From: Chara braunii
Taxonomy: Eukaryota > Streptophyta > Charophyceae > Charales > Characeae
Direction: 5' to 3'
Assembly (NCBI GenBank): GCA_003427395.1
Contig: BFEA01000005.1
Location: 6,517,813-6,547,811 of the forward strand
Length of the DNA stretch: 29,999 nucleotides
Numbering within the stretch: the stretch's first letter is position 1; every line of letters starts with the position of its first letter. The notes under the pieces were generated by a model that was not told the origin of the DNA, did no database searches, and was given only the letters and a program-made list of their open reading frames with translations. This document shows positions 18,921-27,194 of this stretch, in pieces. The position numbers were made by a program, and so were the translations under genes.

Positions 18921-19034
18921 AACTTTTTTTTTTTTTTTTTTAAACACACACACACTCGCCCCTTCTATTCTGGGGGTCTCCAGTCCGGTTACTTATTACC
19001 GGCAAGCATAGAGTTGATCAGAACGAAACACAGT
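18921..19034 (-). mobile_element. Short poly(A)-tailed retroposon, copy 2, with target duplication
   Basis: Compared with the empty site in the other LTR (ATTGGACTTCAGACATTTTG near 9472), 114 bp are inserted here. They begin with AAC and a T-run (poly(A) tail on the minus strand) and are flanked by ACTTCA at 18915-18920 and 19035-19040. The body matches the insertion at 500-627. This is a well-bounded SINE-like insertion or a 5'-truncated LINE end; a CA-repeat next to the tail (AAACACACACACAC) is seen only in this copy. Confidence 0.82.
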
Positions 19035-19110
19035 ACTTCAGACATTTTGACGATAGATTATTTGGGACTTGTAACGAAGACTTGGTGTTGACGACTTTCC
19101 CATCTCCCCC

Positions 19111-19186
19111 CTCCTCTTCTTCGTCTGTTTCCCTCCTCTTCGTCTGTTTCCCTCCTCTTCGTCTGTTTCCCTCCTCTTCGTCTGTG
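19111..19186 (+). repeat. 19-bp VNTR in LTR (about 4 copies)
   Basis: CCTCCTCTTCGTCTGTTTC units; the GTCTG landmark recurs at 19123, 19142, 19161 and 19180. The other LTR has about two units at the same place. Confidence 0.9.
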
Positions 19187-19533
19187 CATGATCTGGACCT
19201 GGCGCCTTCCTCCTGTGTATAGCGCCAGGCTCCCTTCAGACTTTGTGATGAGAATGATGTATGTTGGGTCTGCGTTGCAACATTGATTGGGCTAGTCATT
19301 GGTATTCTAGCATTCTGCTACGCTATCTTGCACTACATGATAGAGGTCAGTTTCGGTCAGGTCAGGATTGTATCTAAGTCTTCCCTGCGCTATAAAGCGC
19401 CATGTTTGTATGTATCAGAATGTACATTGTTTGTTGAGATTCTACTTGCACTGCATTGTCCATTCAGTCCTTTTCATCACATTGCGGATCCTCGGGTTTT
19501 ATATGTACATCGCCCAACTGGGCATGTAACAGT

Positions 19534-19545
19534 TGGTATCGGAAC
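19534..19545 (+). promoter_or_regulatory. Primer binding site (initiator tRNA-Met type), family 1
   Basis: TGGTATCGGAAC lies two bases after the LTR end. It matches TGGTATCAGAGC, the plant initiator-Met PBS, at 10 of 12 positions. Confidence 0.85.
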
Positions 19546-20287
19546 ACCACACGTGAATCAGGACAACCTGATCTGACACGTGTGCGGGGACTACGTAGCT
19601 GATTAGTCTTGATTGATTGATTAGAGCACACTAGTTAGCTCCCAAAATCACGATTTTGACCTCACTGCCGAAAATCGATTTTTTTTTTCTTTTTCTTTTT
19701 CTTGGATTTTGTTTCTTGCTATTTCTGCTGTGGAAAATCGCAATAGCACAACATCTGAAATTTCTGTTTTCGTTTTCCTTCTGAAAATTCGAAACTTCGT
19801 TGTTGGAAAATCCGGAATATCTTTATTTCGAAAATTTCGATTTCCTTTTGCAATTTCCCATTATTTAGAAATCCGGAATATTTTTTTCCCGAAATTCGTT
19901 TTTAAAAAAAATGGTACGGGAATCCCTCTTGCAGTTATCATTCTCCAACTGCGCCTACTCTCATCTGAGTAATTCCGAATATTTGCTGTATTTTATTTTT
20001 TTTCGGAATTCTCATCGGACAATCATTTGCAGTCTGAACGTTCGAAAATTTTCCTCCGGGTAATTTCGCACTTCAGGGGGAATAGGGAGGCCTACTGAAC
20101 TTGCAAACGAGTATTTTTTTCTTTTTCTCGAATTTTTTTTGCGAAGTTCAAACTTTTCTTTTTGATTAGTGGCTCCTTATCTGGGCGATTTATCCCACCC
20201 ACCCCTCCCCACCTATGTTGTTGCCCCCTCTGGTNTTACCTTCTCTATCTGTCTCCGGGTACCCCCTGTGACGGCATTGGTGAGTTG
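19546..20287 (+). other. AT-rich untranslated leader of family 1 element
   Basis: Non-coding, with T-runs and a recurring AATCCGGAATAT or ATTCCGAATAT motif (about 19809, 19870 and 19972) and several TTCGAAA-like words. The open frame at 19709-19972 is low-complexity and I do not count it as a gene. A single N at 20235 marks an unresolved base. Confidence 0.6.
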
Positions 20288-20428
20288 CCACATCAGCAGG
20301 CCACGTCAGCAGACCACGTCAGCAGGCCACGTCAGCAGACCACATCAACGGACCATGTCAGCAGGACACGTCAGCAGGCCGCGTCGGCCGACAGCAGTGC
20401 CACGTCAGCAGCAGGGAGTACCACGTCA
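20288..20428 (+). repeat. 13-bp CCACGTCAGCAGN array, bZIP-box-like
   Basis: Units begin at 20288, 20301, 20314, 20327, 20340, 20353, 20366 and 20379, exactly 13 bp apart, with consensus CCACGTCAGCAGN. Two further exact CCACGTCA sites follow at 20400 and 20421. The array ends about 50 bp before the likely gag start. On the minus strand each unit contains TGACGTGG, a known plant bZIP core; occupancy is unproven. The period is not a multiple of three, so it is not a coding repeat. Confidence 0.9.
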
Positions 20429-20475
20429 GCAGGCCCCCGGCCTGGTCTATGCTTTTGCGCTCGCAAACAGCCGTC

Positions 20476-21264
20476 ATGGACCAGAAGTTCGGGGAAACGG
20501 ACGAGGCCTATCAGGCCCGGATGCTGCTTCTGATTACCGAAGCTAAGCAAACATCGGATGCAGTAGCAGCCGCAGCAAAGCAAAAGGCAGAGGACGCCGA
20601 GAAGGCACGTCTGTTGGCAATCGAACAGCAGCGCCAGCACGACGAGGCAGCGGATTGGCGGACCGAGGCCAAGAATGGCAAGATGGAAGAGAGTGGAAAC
20701 AAGATCGCTCTACTCCTCTCCCATCTCACGGACCTCCTGGCAACATGCATTACACAGCAGGAGGACATCCACAGCCTCGACGACGCGTTGGCTCAAGTCC
20801 ACAGCCGCCTCCGGCAGCTGGAGCAGCGACCCGTTGCCGCCCCCAATGCCAGTTCTTCCAACACCTCCGATTGCCTCGAGGCATTGGAGATTGACGTCAG
20901 CTCCCTCAAGGATGGCGTGCAGTTATAGCAAACCGCAACGCAACAGTTGGAGCAGCGGATCTGTACTGTCGCCAACCACTCGAGCTCGGAACCGCGCGAG
21001 ACAACTCCAAAGTTCGATGGGCAGGAGATCTTCTGCGACTCGACGAAGACAGACCCAATTCCATGGTTCCGCAAGTTCAAGCTCACGTTGCAGTTACACT
21101 ACGTCAAAGAACACAAACACCATACGTATTTATACTCCCGGTCGGGGGGCGCGTGCCAAGCATGGTTGAACAATCTATTGTCCAAGTACGGACTGGTGGC
21201 TGCCGACTTGCATACCAAGATCAGTTGGGATGATCTAAAGGTGGCGTGGCATAAGCGGTTTTAA
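20476..21264 (+). pseudogene. Gypsy Gag of family 1, two premature stops
   Basis: The likely start is ATG at 20476 (MDQKFGETDEAYQARM); an in-frame ATG at 20449 is also possible. The N-terminal part is a long Ala/Glu/Gln coiled coil (AAAAKQKAEDAEKARLLAIE, ALAQVHSRLRQLEQRP). TAG at 20926-20928 interrupts it, followed in frame by TATQQLEQRIC. The capsid-type segment is TPKFDGQEIF, PIPWFRKFKLTLQLHYV, ACQAWLNNLLSKYG and ISWDDLKVAWHKRF (Retrotrans_gag). It ends at TAA 21262-21264, after which VEPPEIKAMDH continues in frame, so the stop is premature. Both stops could derive from Gln codons. No zinc knuckle or pol follows, because the C-rich tract and adapter artefacts intervene. Confidence 0.85.
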
Positions 21265-21289
21265 GTAGAGCCACCGGAGATCAAGGCAA

Positions 21290-21606
21290 TGGACCATCCA
21301 CCCCCGCCCCCGTGGAATGACCCCCACCACCGCCCAGCCCCGGGTACCCCGCCTCGCAACCCCGCCAGTAATGCCACCCTGGCACCGCAACCCCGGCACC
21401 GCAACCCCGACACTGCAACCCCGCAGCCGCATCACCGACCCCGCCAGCAACCCCGCACCCCCGCGCCGCGACCCCCAACCCCCACAGGACAACCCCCGAC
21501 CCCGGAACGCGGCCACCGCTCGTGACCCCGCGGCACAACCCCCGCTTGTCTGCACCACAACCCCGCGGCCCCACAGCCCGACCCCCGCCCACAGACCCCC
21601 GACCGC
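21290..21606 (+). repeat. C-rich, Pro-coding imperfect repeat tract, copy 1
   Basis: Dense CCCC(G/A) runs spaced 6-15 bp (for example ACCCCGCAACCCCG). In the gag frame they encode Pro, Arg, His and Thr. 21482-21604 is identical to 26175-26297, 123 of 123 bases, and the identity stops within 2 bp of an adapter at one copy and exactly at an adapter at the other. Confidence 0.85.
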
Positions 21607-21644
21607 CTGTCTCTTATACACATCTAGATGTGTATAAGAGACAG
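21607..21644. other. Nextera mate-pair junction adapter 1 (artefact)
   Basis: CTGTCTCTTATACACATCT joined to its reverse complement. This is the 19-bp Tn5 mosaic end in head-to-head form, the circularisation junction of the Nextera mate-pair protocol. It is not genomic. Confidence 0.98.
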
Positions 21645-21828
21645 GGGTCTATGGGTGCGCTAACAACGCCGTGGGGTTTTTTTTTTTTTTTTTGTTTCTT
21701 TCTTAAAGATGGGTGAACCGTCATGAGCGGCAATGGAAGGGGTGGTTCGGGGGAAAGGGGTATATGGGTGCCGGGGGGTCGGGTGACTAAGGGTGTTCCT
21801 TGTAAAAAATTGAAAATGCGGTGATGAC
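21645..21828. other. Read-derived duplicate of 22193-22376
   Basis: 184 bp between adapters 1 and 2 match 22193-22376 without length difference and with about two mismatches (one in the T-run, one T/C near the end). This is most simply explained as a mate-pair read end stitched in. Confidence 0.88.
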
Positions 21829-21866
21829 CTGTCTCTTATACACATCTAGATGTGTATAAGAGACAG
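21829..21866. other. Nextera mate-pair junction adapter 2 (artefact)
   Basis: Exact 38-bp double mosaic-end palindrome as at 21607. Confidence 0.98.
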
Positions 21867-22021
21867 ATGAGCGGCAATGCAACGGGGGTTAGGGGGAAAG
21901 GGGTCTATGGGTGCGCTAACAACGCCGTGGGGTCTTTTTTTTTTTTTTTGTTTCTTTCTTAAAGATGGGTGAACCGTCATGAGCGGCAATGGAAGGGGTG
22001 GTTCGGGGGAAAGGGGTATAT
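21867..22021. other. Read-derived duplicate of 22159-22313
   Basis: 155 bp between adapters 2 and 3 align base for base with 22159-22313, including T-run length. Probably another read end. Confidence 0.88.
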
Positions 22022-22059
22022 CTGTCTCTTATACACATCTAGATGTGTATAAGAGACAG
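22022..22059. other. Nextera mate-pair junction adapter 3 (artefact)
   Basis: Exact 38-bp double mosaic-end palindrome. Confidence 0.98.
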
Positions 22060-22065
22060 GCTTTG

Positions 22066-22122
22066 GTGTGTGTGCGTGTGTGTGTGTGCGTGTGTGTGTG
22101 TGCGTGTGTATGTGTGTGTGTG
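22066..22122. repeat. (GT)n microsatellite
   Basis: GT run with GCGTGT and ATGTGT interruptions, directly after adapter 3 and before the first satellite unit. Confidence 0.95.
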
Positions 22123-22143
22123 TTTTCTCCTTTCTTTCTTGAA

Positions 22144-22682
22144 GACGGGTGAACCGCCATGAGCGGCAATGCAACGGGGGTTAGGGGGAAAGGGGTCTAT
22201 GGGTGCGCTAACAACGCCGTGGGGTCTTTTTTTTTTTTTTTGTTTCTTTCTTAAAGATGGGTGAACCGTCATGAGCGGCAATGGAAGGGGTGGTTCGGGG
22301 GAAAGGGGTATATGGGTGCCGGGGGGTCGGGTGACTAAGGGTGTTCCTTGTAAAAAATTGAAAATGCGGTGACGACGGCCCGCCGTGGGGTCTTTTTTTT
22401 CTTTTTTCCTTTTCTTTCTTAAGGATGGGTGAACCGCCATGAGCGACAATGCAAAGGAGGTTGGGGGGAAAGGGGTCTAAGGGTGCGGCAACGACGGCCC
22501 GCCATGGGGTGTGTTCTTTTTTTTTCCTTCTTTCTTTCTTAATGACGGGTGAACCGCCATGAGCAGCAATGCAAAAGTGGGTTTGGGGGAAAAGGGTGTA
22601 TGGGTGCTGAGGGTTGGGCGAGTAAGGGACCTAANGGTGTTGGTTGTNAANAATTGGAAATGNGGTGACGACGGCNCNTCGT

Positions 22683-22716
<34 letters not shown>

Positions 22717-23050
22717 NTNTTAAAGACGGTTGAANCGCCNTGAGNNGCANNNNCGGCANTGCNNGGNGGGNNANNGNNNTNNGNGNCATTNGGGGGAGAG
22801 GGGTCTGTGGGTGCGGCAACGACGGCCCTCCCTGGGGTGTTTTTCTTTTTTGTTTCTTATTTCTTTCTTAATGACGAGTGAACCGCCAGGAGCGGCAATG
22901 CGAGGGGGGGTCAGGGGGAAAGGGGTGTATGGGTGCCGATGATTGGGTGAGTAAGGGACCTAAGGGTGTTGGTTGTAAAAAATTGGAAATGCGGTGACGA
23001 CGGCCCGCCGTCGGCTGTGGTTTTTTTTTTTTTTTTTTTTTTTTCTTAAT
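22144..23050 (+). repeat. Tandem satellite with alternating short (A) and long (B) units
   Basis: Each unit starts GA(C/T)GGGTGAACCGCCATGAGC, has a G-rich middle, and ends in GTGGGGT followed by a T-run and TTCTTTCTTAA. Starts are at 22144 (A, 112 bp), 22256 (B, 168), 22424 (A, 120), 22544 (B, 181), 22725 (A, 148, many N) and 22873 (B, 178). B units carry an extra segment (GTGACTAAGGGTGTTCCTTG, AAAATTG(A/G)AAATGCGGTGA) absent from A units. The array is thus a roughly 280-330 bp dimer repeated three times, with a truncated start at 23051. Ns at 22635-22795 show poor base quality there. Confidence 0.88.
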
Positions 23051-25482
23051 GACGGGTGAACCGCTATAAGCGTGGCGACTCCGACGGTGTGGCACGCAAT
23101 TTGGTCAAAGGATATGTCGAAGTGTCCTGCACAATTGGGTTCTGTCGTGCAAGCCTTACAGTTTCTCCCTCCAGGTCATCCCTCTTTTCAATGGCCACCG
23201 ATTCGTTTTCCCGAGGACGCTGTTCCACTTCCCCCGTCGACCGCCGCCCCCTCGCAGGCGGCACCATCTCCACGTATTCCACGTGCGCCCCTCCCCCGTT
23301 GCCCGGCGGCAGTCTCACCTGCACCGCTTCGTCTGATGATTCCTGCACCCGTTGCTGGCACGGTTTCCGGTGGGTGCCTATGTGACGCACGTGTCACTCC
23401 ATCGGTGGCAACGCAGCCTGATGCGCAGGGCCCCGTGCCAGTTTCGGGTGTCAGGGGACCTGTGTTGTTTGACGAGTCAGGAACTCGTGCTTTTGTTGAG
23501 GGTCGTGGGTGGGGGAAGGAAGCAGACACATCAGTCGGCCTCGCCCCGTTGTTCACTGAGAACACGGACATGGTTGCAAGAGTTTCACGCGCAGCCGCAG
23601 GTCCGCCCGTGGCAGGACCACCCGCAACGGGGCATCAATTCGCTGCTTATCCGTGGTTACCGCCCCCTCCTTCGCAAAGACAAGGACCTGCACTTGACTT
23701 AATTTCGTCCCCTATTGGAGAGGCCGCTGCAACGGTCCCTGAGGGGGCGGGCACAGTCCCGCTCGACGGGCCCGTTCAGGTTTCGGATTCGTCACCCATG
23801 CCTGCATCAGTGAACGCCCCGACCTCGCAGCACGGTGTTTTTGGGACATTGGATCCTTTACAAAATTTGCGCAATATTGCGGCTCCGAGTCCAGGCCCCA
23901 CCGCATCACCTGCGGTCGGCGGCGGGGTGTGGGATTCGATAGTCTACAACGCCAGTGCACGAGTGAGGGGCAGTTTCAGGTAGCAGGCGGTGACCTCGTA
24001 TTACAACGACCCACTAGAGCACGCATGGCACCTGCAGATCATGCGATTCATTGTTGAGAGCGGCATGTCGTTCAACTGCGTGAAGCTTGAGAGCTTCAAA
24101 CGCATATTGACAGTTGTCATCCCGCCTAGGGTTCCCAGAGTGCCCACCCCAAAACCCCCAACGTATCACATGATCCGTACCACACTTTTGGATGAGTTTG
24201 ATGCGGAAGTCCAAAAGTGTGTGAAACATGTCCTCGCTACTTCGGCTACCTACGGTTGCACGATCATGACAGACGGTTTGACCAACATTCGGGGCCAAAC
24301 GTTGTGCAACTATCTTGTTGGGACCACACGGGGCGCCACATACGACGCGACAGATGTTATGTGAGGAAAGAAGGATGTCACTGCTATGGCGCATGCTTGG
24401 CTGCGAAGGTTGAAGTCCCTTGACATCAAGTTCGCAGACATTATCACTTTCGTCACAGACTCGGCCAGTTCAAACGTTTGTGCGATGGAGGTGTTCCAGA
24501 AGGATGAGAGTGTGAAACACATCTTCTGGATTTCTTGTGTGGCGCACGTCATGGACCTCATTCTTAAGGACATCGGGGGCATTGAGTGGGTGGCGACTCG
24601 CATTGCTCAAGCACGGGTGGTCACAAAGTTTTTCAAGCGCCATAGTCATGCTCACGAGGTTTTGCAAGCTTTCACGACGATGGCACTGTTGCTTCCCGCC
24701 GAGACTCGCTTCGACACGCACGTCATTATGATGCGACGACTTTTTCAGCTGCAAGCGCATCTTATGCAGGTGGTCAGTGATGATCGATGGAAGGACACTG
24801 TTTGGTCAACGAAGAGGATTTGAGACGACGCCGCGGAGGTCAAAGCATGTGTCGGTTGTCCTCGGTGGTGGGAGGATATGAAAGCGGTGTGCAAGTTGTT
24901 GGATCCCATCATGGACATGTTGCAGATGTTGGACAGCAACACGAGGCAGATTGGCAAGATTTTGTGTCGGTACGACGAGATGATCGTGCGCTGTCTGTCT
25001 GCATGTGTTGCTTTTGACAAGGAGGAGGAGGACTAGTGCTCGAAGTCTTTGACAGGCGCCGCACCATGTTCAAGTCGCCGGCTCATGTTGCTGCCATGAT
25101 GTTGGATCCCAAGTTTCGAGAGCGCACGATGCCAGACGACGATGAGATTCAGCAGGGTTTGAAAGTTGCTCTGGTTCAATTCAGGTACCCGGAGGGCTTG
25201 GCCCAGCACAACGAGGTCCTGACTGCCGTTGACAAGTTTCATGCTAGGGAGCCGCCATTCGACGACGTGGCCATGGATCGGAGGGCGCGGAGCTATCCCC
25301 ATCCAGCCAGTTTCTGGGAGTCGAAGAAGAAGAGGTTCCCACGCACGGCCTTCTTCGCCGGCAGGATACTACGTGTATGGGCGACTACATCGCCTTGCGA
25401 GAGAGCTTGGTCGCGCTGGAGCTTCGTCCACTCCAAATCCCGTAACAGGTTGGAGGTGACACGGGCCGAGAAGCTCATGTAA
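23051..25482 (+). pseudogene. hAT-type transposase (DUF659 and hAT dimerisation), decayed
   Basis: The frame is open from before 23072 to TAG 23981-23983, continues in frame to TGA 24362-24364, then to TGA 24821-24823; after a frameshift near 25035 it runs to 25482. The first ~300 residues are Pro/Ala/Ser/Gly-rich with no visible BED zinc finger. DUF659 core: TIMTDGLTNIRGQTLCNYLV-like sequence near 24270, FVTDSASSNVCAM near 24450, WISCVAHVMDLILKDIG near 24530. Following are ARVVTKFFKRH and PAETRFDTHVIMMRRL. hAT C-terminal domain: YPHPASFWESKKKRFPRTAF and PCERAWSRWSFVHSKSRNRL. It would excise and insert a DNA transposon by a DDE mechanism. No terminal inverted repeats or 8-bp duplications were found. 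All three stops could be single transitions. Confidence 0.88.
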
Positions 25483-26087
25483 TGCCACTGGAACCTTCGG
25501 CTTCTTGACAGGCATGCTATGTCGGATGATGCTCCCAATGACAGGCCACATCCGTATGGGAGCTTGGTGCACTATTGTAGCAGGTGGAGGACGAGGTGCC
25601 CACCGACCAGCAGCTTGTCTCACGCCGAGGAGCCCGTGCAACGGTGATGAAGGAGGAGTTGATGCAGGCGAGAGAGAGGATGCGCGCCGTGTCCCGCATG
25701 GGAGCCACTCGTCGATTGTGGGAGTCTGACAGGAGGAGGCGTTCTGGCGGGGGTCGCGGAGGTGGTCATTGGGGAGGTCGTGGGCGAGGCGGGCGTGAAG
25801 GTCCTGGTGGGAGGAGGACTATCGCGGGTCGTCGAATGACGGCGGACGAGCTTGTACGCAAGCCTCGACAGCGATGGGACGAGGGAGACTTCTTGTATGA
25901 GAGCTCGTTCAGTGACTGTGAGGATTTCTTCGGGACTGGCGCGCCTGCACAGGACGACGACAACGATGTCGGCGATCGCCACCCGGACGTAGACGATGAC
26001 GATGGCGTCAGAGGCGATGATCACGGTGATGGAGGAGATTGGCCACGACCCTGCTCAACACGCGGAGACGTTGACAGAAGCGCGTGA
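25483..26087 (+). pseudogene. Transposase C-terminal tail: RGG-rich and acidic
   Basis: In a frame shifted from the dimerisation domain, from about 25584 to the stop at 26085-26087: RARATVMKEELMQARERMRA-type helix, then GGGRGGGHWGGRGRGGREG (RGG-box-like), then GDFLYESSFSDCEDFF and a long Asp-rich tail (DDDNDVGDRHPDVDDDDG). It follows the hAT domain directly and ends 49 bp before adapter 4. It reads as a disordered nucleic-acid-binding extension of the transposase. A separate gene is less likely because there is no clear start. Confidence 0.6.
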
Positions 26088-26136
26088 CCTATGCTCGGCC
26101 GTCGCGGCGATTCTGACGCCGCGACGAGTAGGAGGG

Positions 26137-26174
26137 CTGTCTCTTATACACATCTAGATGTGTATAAGAGACAG
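26137..26174. other. Nextera mate-pair junction adapter 4 (artefact)
   Basis: Exact 38-bp double mosaic-end palindrome, between the transposase tail and the second copy of the C-rich tract. Confidence 0.98.
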
Positions 26175-26473
26175 CCACAGGACAACCCCCGACCCCGGAA
26201 CGCGGCCACCGCTCGTGACCCCGCGGCACAACCCCCGCTTGTCTGCACCACAACCCCGCGGCCCCACAGCCCGACCCCCGCCCACAGACCCCCGACCACT
26301 GGTGCCCACCCCCGCAACCCCGCCCCGCAGCAGGTAACCCCGCATGTGGACCCTGCACCCGCGACCCCGGACCGGCGGCGGGGGACCCCGACCGCGGCGG
26401 CCGCGGGTGCAAGCCCCGCACCACGGCGCGGGACCGCCGTGCGGGTGCCAGGGTCGGGGTGCGGCCCACTGTG
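26175..26473 (+). repeat. C-rich Pro-coding tract, copy 2 and its continuation
   Basis: The first 123 bp equal 21482-21604. It then continues with new C/G-rich sequence (ACTGGTGCCCACCCCCGCAA to GGGTCGGGGTGCGGCCCACT). The continuation is what would be expected next after 21604 in the genome, so it may be the true sequence downstream of the family 1 gag. Confidence 0.8.
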
Positions 26474-27066
26474 ACTCTGTGTCACAGTTTGGAATTGGTC
26501 GTACAGGCCCTGGACTCAGACTGATTCACGGCCACAGGCCCACAGGGGAGTACTGTCCCTGAGGGCCCGATGAACATGCTGGCATTGCTGGCCCTCGTCC
26601 ACCACCCCATTGACAAAATGCAGGCAGACACATAACACGGCATGGGCTGCTCGACGCACATGTGCACCTCGCGAAGAAAAAAAAATTAAAAAAGTGAAAG
26701 AAATTCTGAAATGTGAGGAAAAAAAAAAAAGAAAAAAACAGATGCAAAGAACAAACTGTCGCATATTGTTTTTTTGTCCTTTGAAGGCACACAGCACAGC
26801 ATGGTGCATGACATGTGTTGTGTGTCCCATAATATTCTGTCAGCCGTTGTGCATGGACTGGTTGCCCACAAACTTAGAAAAGAGTGTGGGGCTGAGGGCA
26901 ATGGAGGCATCAAGGCGTCCCATTGCTTATGCAAGCCGGAGCTTTGCAGCGGTCCGGTCTGGATTTGTGAGCCACTTCACCCTGTGCATTGAGGTAAGTG
27001 CGACTCACGTAAACGGTCATGGACTCCGACTCATGTCATAGGGTCTGTTTTTTTTTTTTTTTTTTT
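26474..27066. other. Mostly non-coding; LTR-like relic and possible RNase H scrap
   Basis: 26498-26600 shares CAGGCCCTGGACTCAGACTG, CACGGCCACAGG and CCCTGAGGGCCC with the solo LTR at 6760-7010. 26675-26750 is an A-rich low-complexity stretch. At about 26900-26945 the plus strand reads MEASRRPIAYASRSFAAV, resembling the RRPIAYASRSL motif of gypsy RNase H, but the match is too short to claim a gene. A T-run at 27050-27066 leads into a satellite unit. Confidence 0.35.
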
Positions 27067-27163
27067 CCTTTCTTTCTTGAAGACGGGTGAACCGCCATGA
27101 GCGGCAATGCAACGGGGGTTAGGGGGAAAGGGGTCTATGGGTGCGCTAACAACGCCGTGGGGT
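27067..27163 (+). repeat. Isolated satellite A unit, identical to 22129-22225
   Basis: CCTTTCTTTCTTGAAGACGG through AACAACGCCGTGGGGT is identical to the first A unit of the array for about 97 bp. It then breaks at a single N (27164), so it may be an assembly join rather than a dispersed copy. Confidence 0.85.
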
Positions 27164-27194
27164 NTGGAAACCTTGTATCAAGGGCGCACTGCGC

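Larger units (their letters stand above)
18430..19531 (+). repeat. 5' LTR of second gypsy family 1 copy (left end in gap)
   Basis: Matches 9014-9933 of the complete LTR, ends CATGTAACA, and is followed by a PBS, so it is a 5' LTR. Differences from the other LTR include a 114-bp inserted retroposon (18921-19034), a longer GA tract, two more 19-bp units and scattered substitutions. The two LTRs therefore probably belong to different insertions rather than to one element. Confidence 0.95.

Noticed and set aside
20288-20428. Coding tandem repeat (Ser/Ala/Asp-rich)
   Set aside because: A 13-bp period changes frame at each unit and the array lies upstream of the likely gag start.
21607-21644. 38-bp perfect palindrome as a biological terminator, attachment site or transposon terminal repeat
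   Set aside because: It is exactly the head-to-head Tn5 mosaic-end junction used in mate-pair libraries and occurs four times at breaks in sequence continuity.
26610-27041. Protein with a gypsy RNase H motif (RRPIAYASRSF)
   Set aside because: Only about 15 residues fit, preceded by A-run-encoded Lys/Glu; it is too short to call, so it was noted only as a possible scrap.
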